This document shows, piece after piece, positions 42,920 through 53,011 of a stretch of DNA of 64,000 nt. Position 1 is the first letter of the stretch. Each line of letters opens with the position of its first letter. The DNA is from Marivirga arenosa (GTDB taxonomy: Bacteria; Bacteroidota; Bacteroidia; Cytophagales; Cyclobacteriaceae). Position numbers and translations under genes: made by a program. The stretch spans positions 2,196,001-2,260,000 of the forward strand of contig NZ_CP129968.2 in NCBI RefSeq assembly GCF_030503875.2, written 5' to 3'. A model generated the notes under the pieces. That model was not told where the DNA came from. It ran no database searches and was given only the letters and a program-made list of their open reading frames with translations.

Positions 42920-43942
42920 ATGGCAAAATCAGCAGAGCAAATACTGGCCGATCTTAAAAACGGAAATTACGCACCGGTTTATTTCTTACAGGGTGAAGAG
43001 CCTTATTTTATTGATTTAATCAGTAATTATATCGAGAAGAATGCTTTAGATGAAAGTGAGAAAGGGTTCAACCAACAAATATTATACGGAAAAGATGTAA
43101 AGTTAAATCAAGTTGTTTCTGCTGCCAGATCATTTCCTATGATGGGCCAAAGGCAAGTCATTATTGTCAAGGAAGCTCAGAATTTGGGTGAATTCACTGA
43201 AAGCAATTTCGATTTTAGTTTACTTGAAAATTACCTTCAAAGTCCTCAAGCTTCAACGGTTTTAGTATTCTGTTATAAGCATAAAAAGCTCGATAAGAGA
43301 AAGAAGATATATAAAAGCTTGCAGCAGCACACTATTCTATTAGAATCTAATAAAATATATGAGAATAAAGTGCCGGATTGGATTCTTCAGTATGTGAAAT
43401 CAAAAGGACATGGTATTAATAGGCAGGCTCTGATGTTATTAACTGAATATATTGGCAATAACCTAGAGCGCCTATCTAATGAAATTGATAAAGTACTTGT
43501 AAACTTTAACGAACCTTCAGAAATAACAGAAGCTTTAATTCAGGAGTATGTTGGTATCAATAAAGATTACAATATATTTGAATTACAATCAGCCATTATT
43601 AAGGGGAATGCTTTGAAGGCAAATCGAATTCTTAATTATTTTGCCTCAGACCCCAAAAATCATCCTGCAGTAGTGAATATTGGTTTTCTTCATTCATTTT
43701 TCACAAAACTCCTGCTAGTACATCATTCTGGAGATAAAAGTGAAAGAGGTGTAGCGAGTGCAGCTGGAGTAAATCCTTTTTTTGCGAAAGATTATATAGT
43801 AGCTGTAAATCGCTACAATCTTGGTAAAACAATTCAGAATCTAAACCATATTTTCCAAGCTGATTTAATGTTTAAGGGAGTAACAGCAAATATCAACGAA
43901 TCACAGTTGATGAAAGAATTGGTATATAAATTGATGCATTAA
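42920..43942 (+). CDS. holA: DNA polymerase III subunit delta
   Basis: 340 aa. The N-terminal P-loop-like domain starts with APVYFLQGEEPYFIDLI, and VSAARSFPMMGQRQVIIVKEAQ, TVLVFCYKHKKLDKRKK and LIQEYVGINKDYNIFELQSAI follow in the family's order. It opens the beta clamp as part of the clamp loader. The length is normal. A candidate -7 box lies directly before the ATG. Confidence 0.93.
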   Translation: MAKSAEQILADLKNGNYAPVYFLQGEEPYFIDLISNYIEKNALDESEKGFNQQILYGKDVKLNQVVSAARSFPMMGQRQVIIVKEAQNLGEFTESNFDFSLLENYLQSPQASTVLVFCYKHKKLDKRKKIYKSLQQHTILLESNKIYENKVPDWILQYVKSKGHGINRQALMLLTEYIGNNLERLSNEIDKVLVNFNEPSEITEALIQEYVGINKDYNIFELQSAIIKGNALKANRILNYFASDPKNHPAVVNIGFLHSFFTKLLLVHHSGDKSERGVASAAGVNPFFAKDYIVAVNRYNLGKTIQNLNHIFQADLMFKGVTANINESQLMKELVYKLMH

Positions 43943-44039
43943 GTATATCAATTAAAATAAAAAGCTGATTTAGTAGTTAACTAATCAACAGCTAATACGA
44001 TTATTTAATATAATTTAGGTATTGCATACAACAGGAAGT

Positions 44040-47000
44040 ATGATTAAAAATATTTTAATAGCAGGAATTCTAATAGCATTCCCATTTACTCTTTTTAGCC
44101 AATATGCTTTTGTAAATGAAGGTGAAAATGACATTTACAGTAATGCATTATCTTTATATAAGGATAAACAATATTCTGCTGCTCAACATAAATTCGAAGA
44201 ATATGTTCAGCATAAAAATGCAGATCAGTTAAAGGCTAAAAATGCAGAATATTACGGTGCCTTAATATCGATTTACCTTTATCAAAATGATGGGGAAAAG
44301 AGAATTAAATCCTTTGTAGAATCAAATCCCTCACATCCTAAAGCCCTTGAGGCTTATTTTGAACTGGCAAACTTCTATTTCCGGGAAAAGAATTATGCAA
44401 AAGCCATTCAATACTATCAAAAAACCGATGATAGTGTTTTAAATGAAGAGGATCAAAAAGACTATCAATTCAAATTAGCTTATTCCTATTTTAGCAGAAG
44501 AGCATTTGATGAAGCATTACCTCTTTTCAATCAATTGAAAAGAAGAAATAATGAGTATCAATCTGCTGCAAATTACTACGCAGGATACATCAATTTTAAT
44601 CAAGGGAATTTTGATAATGCATTAATTGATTTAGAAAGGGCTGCTGATAATGATACTTACAAAGTCTCTACTGCCAATATGATTGCCAACATCTATTATC
44701 AAAAAGGAGATTATAAGGCTTTAATAGAACATGCTGAAACATTACTTCCTCAGTTAAGTAGGATTGATGCTTTGAATATCAAATTGTTAATAGGAGATGC
44801 TTATTTCAATCAAAATGATTACAGCAAAGCAAATCAATATTTTCAGGAATACAGGGATGCGAGCAGATCAAAGCTTGATCGGGAATTATTATATCGAATG
44901 GGGTATGTAGCCTACCAGCAAAAAGACTTTAAAGAAGCAATTCAATTATTTGAAGAAGTAGGTATAGAAAAAGATTCTCTATCTCAATTTAATGCTTATT
45001 ATTTAGGAGAGCTATATCTTAAAAATGAGAATTACAGATATGCCGCAAATGCCTATGAGCAAGCAAAATTGCTAGATTTTAATAGGGGCATTACTGAAGA
45101 AAGTCACTTTCAACTTGCGAAGCTTTATCTACAAGAATCTAATGTATCAAAAGCAGTTTCTGAATTAAAATCTTTTATATCACAATACCCGAATAGTAAT
45201 TATGTAACGGAAGCTAAGGAATTATTAAGTGAAGCTTATTTAAATTCAAATGAATACAATCAGGCAATTGAGTTTATAGAGTCCATCCAAAGTAAATCTT
45301 TAAAGCTAAAACAAGCCTATCAGAAAGTTACCTTTTTACAGGGTGCAGAATACTTCAACCAGGCGAATTATTTCAGGGCAGTTCAGTTATTTCAGAAATC
45401 TGTAGAATATCCTCAGGATAAAACATTATTAGGAGAGACTTACTTTTGGATGGGAGAGTCATATTCCACGGGAAAAAAGTATCAGGACGCCATCAATGCA
45501 TACCAAAAATCATTTAATTATAGTGTTGAAAATGATGATTGGTTTTTAAGTTTAAATTATGGAATTGCTCATGCATTATATAATGATAAGCAATTTGAGA
45601 AAGCATTAGGGTATTTTAATGCTTATGTTAAAAATGGAAGAAAATTAATTTACTATCAAGATGCTTTAATTCGATTAGCGGATTGTTATTATGTGACTAA
45701 ATCTTATGAATTAGCATTAGATTATTATCAAAGGGCGATAGGTGAGAAGAATGCTAATATTGATTATGCTTATTTTCAAAAAGGAGTTATTAATGCGATA
45801 AATGGAAAAAATACTTTAGCGAACCAGAGTTTTGATAAGATAATAAATGACTATAAAAACTCGAATTATTACGACAATGCGATTTTTCAAAAAGCGCAAT
45901 TGGCATTTGAATCCGGGCAGTACCAAACTGCAATTAATGGGTTTACAAATCTTTTGAAAAATCTACCACAAAGTCCTTTAAGACCCTATTCATATGCTAA
46001 AAGAGCGCTTGCCTATTTTAATTTACAGCAATATGAAAAAGCTGAAGGTGACTATAAGCTAATCCTTAATAATTATTTGACTCATTCCACAGCAAATGGT
46101 GCATTAGCCGGTTTGCAGGAATTATATGGCATTATGAATAAGGAGGAAGATCTTGATCAATATCTAACAGCCTATAAAAATGCTAATCCGAATGATGGGG
46201 AAGTAACTAAAATTGAATTTGATGCTGCTCAGTCATTGTATTTTAATCAAAAGTACGATCGTGCCATTGCTTCTTTTCAAGCTTACATTAACAATTATCC
46301 TGATCATTCATTGACAGCAGATGCTAAATACTATCTAGCGGATTCCTATTACCGAAATAACCAATTCAATGAAGCCTTGGATCTATTTTACGAGGTAGTT
46401 GAATCCAATAATACGGCTTTTAATAAAAGATCAATTCTTAAAATAGCAGAAATAGAATTACAGAATAAAGCCTATGATAAAGCAAGATTATACTTCTCAA
46501 AATTACTAGATAATTCAGAGAATAAGAAAGATAAATTCAATGCTTATACGGGTTTAATGGAGATTGCTAAATCTCAATCTGATTATAGTAAAATGATTTA
46601 TTATGCTGATTTAATTATAAAAGAAGCAGCCGTTAATGCTAATGCGGTTAATGAAGCCTATTTAAATAAGGGAATGGCTAACTATTATCAAGGAAAGTAT
46701 GATGAAGCAAAAGTGAGTTTCCAAAATGCTGTAAATGCAGCAAAGGATGAATATGCGGCTGAATCAAAATATATGATATCCTTGATGCAATATAATTCTG
46801 AGGAATATCAGGAATCCATCAATACCTTGTTTGAGTTGAATAAAACGTATAATTCTTATTCAACATGGTTAGGCAAATCATTTTTATTAATAGCGGATAA
46901 TTATTATGCAATGAGAGAGTCTTTTCAGGCTAAGGCAACCTTGAATTCTATTATTGAGAATTCAGATTCTAAAATTTTAAAAGATGAAGCTCAATTAAAG

Positions 47001-47135
47001 CTTGATTTGATTAAAGAGGAGGAGGCCAGGCTAGATGGGATTGAAACGGATAATATTTCAAGTGAAAAGAATGATAGCATTAGCAACTCATTAGAAATGA
47101 ATGAAGTAATTGAAAATGACTCAACGAAGAATTAA
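44040..47135 (+). CDS. Large secreted TPR-repeat protein
   Basis: Start at ATG 44040, giving 1031 aa with a signal peptide (IKNILIAGILIAFPFTLFSQ). The rest is a long row of TPR-type helices with recurring A-x-x-Y-x-x-A-x-x-x-Y/F and NYAKAIQYYQK-like units, more than 20 in all. The C-terminus is acidic. It is expected in the periplasm, where such proteins act as scaffolds; the size and location before a barrel and SPOR/ExbBD/TonB genes recall CpoB of Tol-Pal, but larger. The next ATG follows its stop by one base. The exact role is unknown. Confidence 0.85.
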   Translation: MIKNILIAGILIAFPFTLFSQYAFVNEGENDIYSNALSLYKDKQYSAAQHKFEEYVQHKNADQLKAKNAEYYGALISIYLYQNDGEKRIKSFVESNPSHPKALEAYFELANFYFREKNYAKAIQYYQKTDDSVLNEEDQKDYQFKLAYSYFSRRAFDEALPLFNQLKRRNNEYQSAANYYAGYINFNQGNFDNALIDLERAADNDTYKVSTANMIANIYYQKGDYKALIEHAETLLPQLSRIDALNIKLLIGDAYFNQNDYSKANQYFQEYRDASRSKLDRELLYRMGYVAYQQKDFKEAIQLFEEVGIEKDSLSQFNAYYLGELYLKNENYRYAANAYEQAKLLDFNRGITEESHFQLAKLYLQESNVSKAVSELKSFISQYPNSNYVTEAKELLSEAYLNSNEYNQAIEFIESIQSKSLKLKQAYQKVTFLQGAEYFNQANYFRAVQLFQKSVEYPQDKTLLGETYFWMGESYSTGKKYQDAINAYQKSFNYSVENDDWFLSLNYGIAHALYNDKQFEKALGYFNAYVKNGRKLIYYQDALIRLADCYYVTKSYELALDYYQRAIGEKNANIDYAYFQKGVINAINGKNTLANQSFDKIINDYKNSNYYDNAIFQKAQLAFESGQYQTAINGFTNLLKNLPQSPLRPYSYAKRALAYFNLQQYEKAEGDYKLILNNYLTHSTANGALAGLQELYGIMNKEEDLDQYLTAYKNANPNDGEVTKIEFDAAQSLYFNQKYDRAIASFQAYINNYPDHSLTADAKYYLADSYYRNNQFNEALDLFYEVVESNNTAFNKRSILKIAEIELQNKAYDKARLYFSKLLDNSENKKDKFNAYTGLMEIAKSQSDYSKMIYYADLIIKEAAVNANAVNEAYLNKGMANYYQGKYDEAKVSFQNAVNAAKDEYAAESKYMISLMQYNSEEYQESINTLFELNKTYNSYSTWLGKSFLLIADNYYAMRESFQAKATLNSIIENSDSKILKDEAQLKLDLIKEEEARLDGIETDNISSEKNDSISNSLEMNEVIENDSTKN

Positions 47136-47136
47136 T

Positions 47137-48825
47137 ATGTTAAAATATGTTTTAATTGTCATTTTAAGCTTTCCAATAGCTGTTTTAGCTCAGGATAATT
47201 GGAATCAAGAAGGTGATCTAGAGGATTCTCAGGTGATCATTGAGAAGGATAGAAAGATTGATTTAGCAAGGGTAAATAGAGATTTTAAAAAAGTGCCGAA
47301 TGCTAAATCAAGTCAATCTTCCATTGATGTGAAATTCAATTCAAAACAGTTTATTCCTGAACTTAATAAATTGTCTCCTCGGATTAGAGTTTTGACTATT
47401 CAAGATGAAAAACTTGAGAAATTATATGGAAGCCAAGTAAAATTAGGGGGTGGAAATTATGGAGCTTCATATTTTGAAGGCAATTTCTCTAGCAAAAGAA
47501 ATAAAGATAAAAGCTATGGTTTAAATCTACTACATCAAAGCTTTGCTAATGGACCTATTGATGGAAGGAATTCAGGCTCCGGATATCAAAACATAAATCC
47601 ATATGGAAAATTTATATTTCAAAATGCAGCTCTTTCAGCTGACGCATTTTATGAAAGAAATAATAACTATTTGTATGGTTATGATACAACCTTAGTAAAT
47701 GAAGTAGATCGAGATAGTATTCAAAGAACCTATCATTCAATTGGAGCTAATATAAAACTAGAAGATCGAAATGATAATTCTAATTACCATTATAAGTTGG
47801 GCTTAAATACATATCAACTATTTTCTAATATTGAAAATTCAGAGTTTTCATTTAACTATGCCTTAGATAATAGTTATGATATTAATGAAGACATCTCTGC
47901 CTATTTCAATCTAAATGGATTTCTCTCTAACCTTAATTTCAATGCAATAGATTCTAGTCAAAATAGGAATTTAATTCGTTTCCAACCTGGCATCTATTAT
48001 AATTGGAATGATTTGAGAATAAAGGCGGGAATTATTATTGCCTATGAAAACGACACATTAGAGAATTTGGGCAAGACACATCTTTTTCCAGATTTGAATG
48101 CTGAGTATACTGTGTTCGATAAATTAAGTTTATTTATTGGAATTAAAGGTGATATAAGAGCAAATCAATATAGAAGCTTCTTAAATGAAAATCCTTATTT
48201 AGACAATACCATTCCAGTATTTAATACTTTAATGCCTGTAAAATTCTATGGTGGAGTGAATGGTGCCATCAGTAATGTATTAGGCTATGAAGTAGGAGGA
48301 AGTATTGCATCTGTTCAATATAATTACGGTTTTACTGCTATTTTTGATGAATCGGAGGGTGAATTAAGATATGCTCCTAGATATTTTATAGATAAAAATA
48401 CCGAAGCCAATGCTTACTTGGCATTATCTACCAATCTAGATAATTTGAATATAGATTTAAGAGGAGACTATTTCTATTATAATGTTGGCGATAATCAATT
48501 AATGCCATTTAGACCACAGTTTCAACTCAAGCTGAATTCAGATTATCTAATTGCTGACAAACTAAAAATAGGATTGAATGCACATTTACAAGGTGCTATG
48601 AACAATGAAAATATATTCTTAGAAGAAAATGCTAATTATTCCTTTAATATAGATGAAGCTATACCACCCATATATGATTTAGGAATAAAATTAGCATATC
48701 AATTGAGCAATAGAAGCCAGATTTTCTTACATGCTAATAACCTGATAGCCAACAAATATGAGTATTTCTTGGGTTATCCTAACCGTGGGTTCCAAGTTTT
48801 GGGAGGTTTCACATATTCATTTTAA
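47137..48825 (+). CDS. Outer-membrane beta-barrel protein (TonB-dependent-receptor-like)
   Basis: Start chosen at ATG 47137, one base after the TPR stop; it gives the signal peptide LKYVLIVILSFPIAVLAQ. 562 aa. After a short N-terminal stretch the protein alternates amphipathic beta strands and Asn/Asp-rich turns through to a final F (TYSF), the usual C-terminal barrel signature. No plug domain or TonB box is obvious, so it is a barrel of the receptor type without a clear plug. It forms an operon with the TPR gene and may partner with it in the envelope. Confidence 0.75.
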   Translation: MLKYVLIVILSFPIAVLAQDNWNQEGDLEDSQVIIEKDRKIDLARVNRDFKKVPNAKSSQSSIDVKFNSKQFIPELNKLSPRIRVLTIQDEKLEKLYGSQVKLGGGNYGASYFEGNFSSKRNKDKSYGLNLLHQSFANGPIDGRNSGSGYQNINPYGKFIFQNAALSADAFYERNNNYLYGYDTTLVNEVDRDSIQRTYHSIGANIKLEDRNDNSNYHYKLGLNTYQLFSNIENSEFSFNYALDNSYDINEDISAYFNLNGFLSNLNFNAIDSSQNRNLIRFQPGIYYNWNDLRIKAGIIIAYENDTLENLGKTHLFPDLNAEYTVFDKLSLFIGIKGDIRANQYRSFLNENPYLDNTIPVFNTLMPVKFYGGVNGAISNVLGYEVGGSIASVQYNYGFTAIFDESEGELRYAPRYFIDKNTEANAYLALSTNLDNLNIDLRGDYFYYNVGDNQLMPFRPQFQLKLNSDYLIADKLKIGLNAHLQGAMNNENIFLEENANYSFNIDEAIPPIYDLGIKLAYQLSNRSQIFLHANNLIANKYEYFLGYPNRGFQVLGGFTYSF

Positions 48826-48827
48826 TG

Positions 48828-48858
48828 TTTTTAAAATCAATATTTGCCATTATATTTG
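48828..48858 (+). promoter_or_regulatory. Candidate promoter before the SPOR/ExbB/ExbD/TonB genes
   Basis: TATATTTG at 48851-48858 matches the -7 box; TTTT at 48828-48831 stands at the ideal 19-base spacing instead of TTTG. The SPOR gene starts about 120 bases downstream. Confidence 0.4.
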
Positions 48859-48980
48859 ATTTTTGTAATTAAATGTACTTATAAATAAGTATTGATTTTA
48901 TTGAAAAATTATAGTTTATTGATAAAGTATTATGATTTTTTAATACTTTTAAGTTAGAGTAAACCTTAAATTACCAGAAC

Positions 48981-49763
48981 ATGGCCAAGAAGGACAAAAA
49001 AGACGAAGAGTATAAAGACGAAAACTTACATAATGGACCGGATCAAGATGATGAGGATTTCGGTTTGCCTGATTTAGATGATGAAAGCGATTCTGATCAA
49101 TCTGATGACTTCAACACTACTGAGGATGATAAAGAGGTAGAAACTTCATTTGATACTTCAGAAACCTCAGAGACTTCTGATGAGCCTTTTTCCATGGAAG
49201 ATTATGATCCAAATCCATTTGGAGACGATGATGATGAAACTCAAGAAGAACCAACTGCTACTGAAGAAGAAAAAAAGCCAGTAGCTTCTTATACTCCACC
49301 TAAAAAGCAATCAGCTGCTCCGATTATTATTACCTTATCAATTATTATAATTGCTGCAGTTGCTTTAGTATATTTTTTCTTCCTAAAAGAGCCTGAAAAA
49401 GAGCCAGTAGTAGAAGAGCCAGTTCAAGATACAACAACTTATGTGGTTGAAAAACCAGTTGAGCCTGAAGAACCAGAAGTTATTGAACCTGAAGAACCAG
49501 AAGTTGGAGTAGTGAATACACTAAATTCTAGAACAGGTCGTTCATATGTTGTTGTAGGAAGTTTCTTTGATGAAGATCTTGCGAAGGACTATGCAGAAGA
49601 ACTTATAAAAGATGGAACGAATGCTTATATCATTCCTCCATTTGGAAAAAGTAAATTCAATAGAGTGGCTATTGAAGAAACTGAAAGTTTTGCTGCAGCT
49701 AGTACAAGAGCTACAGAATTATCAGGACAATTTAAAGAACAACCTTGGCCTTTGAAATATTGA
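48981..49763 (+). CDS. SPOR-domain membrane protein
   Basis: 260 aa. Residues 1-108 are very acidic and disordered, then a single transmembrane helix (about 111-135), a Pro/Glu-rich linker with a repeated EEPEV unit, and a C-terminal SPOR fold (about 180-260; SYVVVGSFFDEDLAKDYAEEL, NAYIIPPFGKSKFNRVAIEE). SPOR domains bind bare septal glycan strands, so the protein probably sits at the division site or in growing peptidoglycan. It begins 11 bases before the ExbB gene and heads the energy-transduction set. Confidence 0.85.
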   Translation: MAKKDKKDEEYKDENLHNGPDQDDEDFGLPDLDDESDSDQSDDFNTTEDDKEVETSFDTSETSETSDEPFSMEDYDPNPFGDDDDETQEEPTATEEEKKPVASYTPPKKQSAAPIIITLSIIIIAAVALVYFFFLKEPEKEPVVEEPVQDTTTYVVEKPVEPEEPEVIEPEEPEVGVVNTLNSRTGRSYVVVGSFFDEDLAKDYAEELIKDGTNAYIIPPFGKSKFNRVAIEETESFAAASTRATELSGQFKEQPWPLKY

Positions 49764-49774
49764 TAAAATAAAAT

Positions 49775-50452
49775 ATGACACTATTACAAGTTACTACCCT
49801 TGCAGATTCTGCAGCGGTAAACGCTCAAGAAAACAGCGTTAATTTGTTTGACTTACTTTTAAAAGGGGGATATGTTATGATTCCCCTTTTGTTATTATCG
49901 GCAGCGGCAATTGCAATTTTTGTTGAAAGAGTATTAACCATTAAGAAATCTTCCAAGACACCGACTGGCCTTCTAGATCAGGTAAAATCCTTGGTTTCTG
50001 ATGGTAAGATTGATGAAGCAAAAATGCTATGCAGTCAAAATGAAACCCCCATAGCTAAAATGTTAGAGAAGGGAGTTTCTAGAATTGGTAGTCCTCTTAA
50101 AAACATTGAGGTGTCTATCGAAAATGTAGGAAAAGTAGAGATTTACAGATTAGAAAAGAATCTTTCTCTATTAGCTACAATATCAGGTGCGGCACCTATG
50201 ATTGGTTTCCTAGGGACTGTTACGGGTATGATTCAAGCTTTTATAGCCATTGCACAGGAAGAAGGCTCAGTTAGTCCTAAATTATTATCTGAAGGGATTT
50301 ATGAGGCCATGATCACAACGGCTGTAGGTCTTTCGGTGGGTATTATTGCTTATTTAGGATATAATTACTTAGTTACTCAAGTTCAGAAAGTAATCCATAA
50401 AATGGAATATACTTCGGTTGAGTTTATTGATTTATTACAAGAATCTAAATAA
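49775..50452 (+). CDS. exbB: ExbB/TolQ/MotA-type proton channel subunit
   Basis: 225 aa with three transmembrane helices: KGGYVMIPLLLLSAAAIAIF, LLATISGAAPMIGFLGTVTG and MITTAVGLSVGIIAYLGYN. The conserved Thr/Gly pattern of helices 2-3 (GAAPMIGFLGTVTGMI, TTAVGL) is present. With the ExbD and TonB partners directly downstream it should form the proton-driven motor that works on the outer membrane. TolQ function is equally possible. Confidence 0.9.
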   Translation: MTLLQVTTLADSAAVNAQENSVNLFDLLLKGGYVMIPLLLLSAAAIAIFVERVLTIKKSSKTPTGLLDQVKSLVSDGKIDEAKMLCSQNETPIAKMLEKGVSRIGSPLKNIEVSIENVGKVEIYRLEKNLSLLATISGAAPMIGFLGTVTGMIQAFIAIAQEEGSVSPKLLSEGIYEAMITTAVGLSVGIIAYLGYNYLVTQVQKVIHKMEYTSVEFIDLLQESK

Positions 50453-50462
50453 GTAAGGTGCT

Positions 50463-50858
50463 ATGTCAATGAAATCAAGACATAATGTAGATCCAGCATT
50501 TAGCATGTCATCGATGACTGACATCATATTTTTGTTGCTTATATTTTTCATGCTTACTTCTTCTTTTATTACGCCTTCTGGTTTACCGGTTAATTTGCCT
50601 TCCAGTAAATCTACCAATATCGTAATGCAAAAAGTTAGCGTTACGATAACAGCAGATATGCTTTATTTCGTTAATGATAGGAGAGTTGCTGTTTCTGACC
50701 TAGAAACTGCTATTCAAAGAGAATTAAGAAATGCGGACGAAGGAGTTGTAGTTTTACATATCGACAAAACTGTTCCTACAGAATATCTAGTAAAAGTAGC
50801 AGGAATAGCAGCCTCATTAAAAGCAAAAGTATCAATTGCTGCACAACCGAATGAGTGA
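50463..50858 (+). CDS. exbD: ExbD/TolR-type motor subunit
   Basis: 131 aa. One transmembrane helix holds the proton-binding Asp (SMTDIIFLLLIFFMLTSSF), then the periplasmic domain (PSGLPVNLPSSKST, VVVLHIDKTVPTEYLVKVA). It begins 10 bases after ExbB and overlaps the TonB gene by 8 bases. The essential Asp is kept. Confidence 0.92.
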   Translation: MSMKSRHNVDPAFSMSSMTDIIFLLLIFFMLTSSFITPSGLPVNLPSSKSTNIVMQKVSVTITADMLYFVNDRRVAVSDLETAIQRELRNADEGVVVLHIDKTVPTEYLVKVAGIAASLKAKVSIAAQPNE

Positions 50859-51705
50859 TTATGTACATAGAGAAAAGAAAAATCGGATAATAGGAATATC
50901 CGTATCATTAGGGCTACACATATTGCTGCTCCTGCTATTCCTATGGGTAACCGCTTGGAAGGAGCCTTATCCACCTCTTCCAGAATATGGGATAGAATTA
51001 AATATAGGTATGGATAATACGGGATCAGGTGATGAACCCATTGCAAGTCAAGAAACGGAAGTGACTGAAGAAGAGCCTGTTGAAGAAGTACAGGAAAATA
51101 CCGAAGAGTCAGTTGATGAAAGTGCTGAAACCGAAGAAGTGATTGATGAGAGTGAGAATACTACTGAAGATGTAGCAGAAGAAACTGTTGAAGAGGTAGT
51201 TAGTAATCAAGAATCACCTGTAAAGGTTGAAGAGAAGAAAGAAGAAAAAAAGCAGGAAAAAACTCAAAAAGAAGAAGTAGAAGAGAAGAAAGAAGAACCA
51301 AAAGCCAATCCTAATGCTTTATTTCCTGGTAATAATGATTCACAAGGAGAAACTACCAACAACAAAGGGGATCAAGGAAATTCTGACGGGCAAGTAGATG
51401 CTGAGGCTATGATGGGGCCTCAGGGTGGTGGAAATGGAAGCTCATTGGATATGGCCGGTTGGAAATGGGATTCTCCTCCCAGACCAAATGATACTTCACA
51501 GCAGAGTGGTAAAATTGTATTTGAGATTAGAGTAGACGGAAATGGAGAGGTCATTTCTGTACGGGCTATTGAGACTACTGTATCTGCTGAGGTGGTTAAA
51601 ATTTACCAAGATGAAGTAGCTAAATTAAGTTTCAGCAGAACGTCAGGAGGTAGAACTGCTCCTCAATCTAAAGGAACCATTACATTTTTGATTCGATCTA
51701 ATTAA
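50851..51705 (+). CDS. TonB/TolA-type energy transducer
   Basis: Start at ATG 50851 inside the end of exbD (8-base overlap); 284 aa. An N-terminal membrane anchor (NRIIGISVSLGLHILLLLLF) has the conserved Ser-His type pattern (S...H) of TonB anchors. Then comes a long Glu/Val/Lys-rich linker and a C-terminal TonB-like domain (GKIVFEIRVDGNGEVISVRA; TAPQSKGTITFLIRS). It should couple the ExbBD motor to outer-membrane partners such as the barrel at 47137. The TonB versus TolA choice is open. Confidence 0.85.
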   Translation: MSDYVHREKKNRIIGISVSLGLHILLLLLFLWVTAWKEPYPPLPEYGIELNIGMDNTGSGDEPIASQETEVTEEEPVEEVQENTEESVDESAETEEVIDESENTTEDVAEETVEEVVSNQESPVKVEEKKEEKKQEKTQKEEVEEKKEEPKANPNALFPGNNDSQGETTNNKGDQGNSDGQVDAEAMMGPQGGGNGSSLDMAGWKWDSPPRPNDTSQQSGKIVFEIRVDGNGEVISVRAIETTVSAEVVKIYQDEVAKLSFSRTSGGRTAPQSKGTITFLIRSN

Positions 51706-53010
51706 ATGATGACCTATCAAGAAGCAGAAGCTTTTTTATTCGAGCAATTACCCATGTTTCAGAGAGTAGGTAGTGCTGCTTATAAAAAAGACTTACACAA
51801 CACAATTGAATTATTAAAATACTTAAATAATCCTCATGAAAAGACGAGGTATATTCATGTTGCAGGTACGAATGGTAAGGGGAGTACCTCATCATTTCTT
51901 GCATCGGCTTTAAAAGAAGCAGGCTATAAAACAGGCCTCTATACTTCTCCTCACCTTAAGAGCTTTACAGAACGAATGAGGATTAATGGATTACCAATTC
52001 CAGAATCTAGAGTTATTCAATATGTAGAAAAGTTTAAACCTATAATTGAATCATTAAAACCTTCATTTTTTGAATTAACAACTGCAATGGCATTCGATTA
52101 CTTTGCTGAAGAAAAAGTGGATATTGCGGTGATTGAAGTGGGCATGGGAGGTAGATTAGATTGTACTAATATCATTAATCCAGAATTATCAATTATCACT
52201 CAAATTGGTTTAGACCACCAGCAATTTTTGGGTGATACTGTAGAGGAAATCACAAAAGAGAAAGCGGGTATAATAAAAGAAAAAACCCCTATTATTACTT
52301 CAGTGAATGAAAATGAACTTAGGTTAATTATTAAATCTATTGCTGATTCCAAAGGGGCTCCGTATAACGATGCTTCCAAATATTATGATATTTCTACAAT
52401 AGAGGAGACGATCCCACATTGGAAATGTAGAGCAAATAGTCTTAAAAACGATTTATCCATTGATTTTGAATTAGGAATGTCAGCAAGCTATCAATTGCAA
52501 AATCTTAAATCTGTATTTACGGCTATTGACATTTTGAATGAACAAAATTATAGCATTTCAGAGCAACATATTAAAGATGGCTTAAAAAATGTAATAGTAA
52601 ATTCGGGTATAAAAGGAAGATGGCAACGGATATCAAATGATTATAACAAAGCGAAGATTATTGCTGATACTGGCCATAATTATGCCGCTTTTGAACATTT
52701 GATAAAGATGATAGATAAAGAAGAAAAGGAAAAACTTCATTTCGTTTTTGCCTCTGTAAATGACAAAAAATTAGATGAGGTTTTATCTATACTTCCGAAA
52801 AATGCATGCTATTATTTTACTCAAGCAAAAATACCAAGAGCATTAGAGGCTTCAATTCTAAAAAACAAAGCTTCGGAATATGATTTACTAGGTGAAAGAT
52901 ATTCTTCAATTGAAGAAGCTTATGAGGCTGCTAAAAAAAATGCTAGTGACAAAGACTTAATTTTTGTAGGAGGTTCTACCTTTGCAGTCGCTGAAATTCC
53001 TGAATTATAA
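51706..53010 (+). CDS. folC: Folylpolyglutamate/dihydrofolate synthase FolC
   Basis: 434 aa. Mur-ligase-type ATP site is YIHVAGTNGKGSTSSFLA, then TSPHLKSFTERMRING, AVIEVGMGGRLDCTNII, ITQIGLDHQQFLGDTVEEI, IIADTGHNYAAF. It adds glutamate to (dihydro)folates. It starts directly after the TonB gene stop and probably shares the transcript, which is only a neighbourhood effect. Confidence 0.95.
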   Translation: MMTYQEAEAFLFEQLPMFQRVGSAAYKKDLHNTIELLKYLNNPHEKTRYIHVAGTNGKGSTSSFLASALKEAGYKTGLYTSPHLKSFTERMRINGLPIPESRVIQYVEKFKPIIESLKPSFFELTTAMAFDYFAEEKVDIAVIEVGMGGRLDCTNIINPELSIITQIGLDHQQFLGDTVEEITKEKAGIIKEKTPIITSVNENELRLIIKSIADSKGAPYNDASKYYDISTIEETIPHWKCRANSLKNDLSIDFELGMSASYQLQNLKSVFTAIDILNEQNYSISEQHIKDGLKNVIVNSGIKGRWQRISNDYNKAKIIADTGHNYAAFEHLIKMIDKEEKEKLHFVFASVNDKKLDEVLSILPKNACYYFTQAKIPRALEASILKNKASEYDLLGERYSSIEEAYEAAKKNASDKDLIFVGGSTFAVAEIPEL

Positions 53011-53011
53011 A

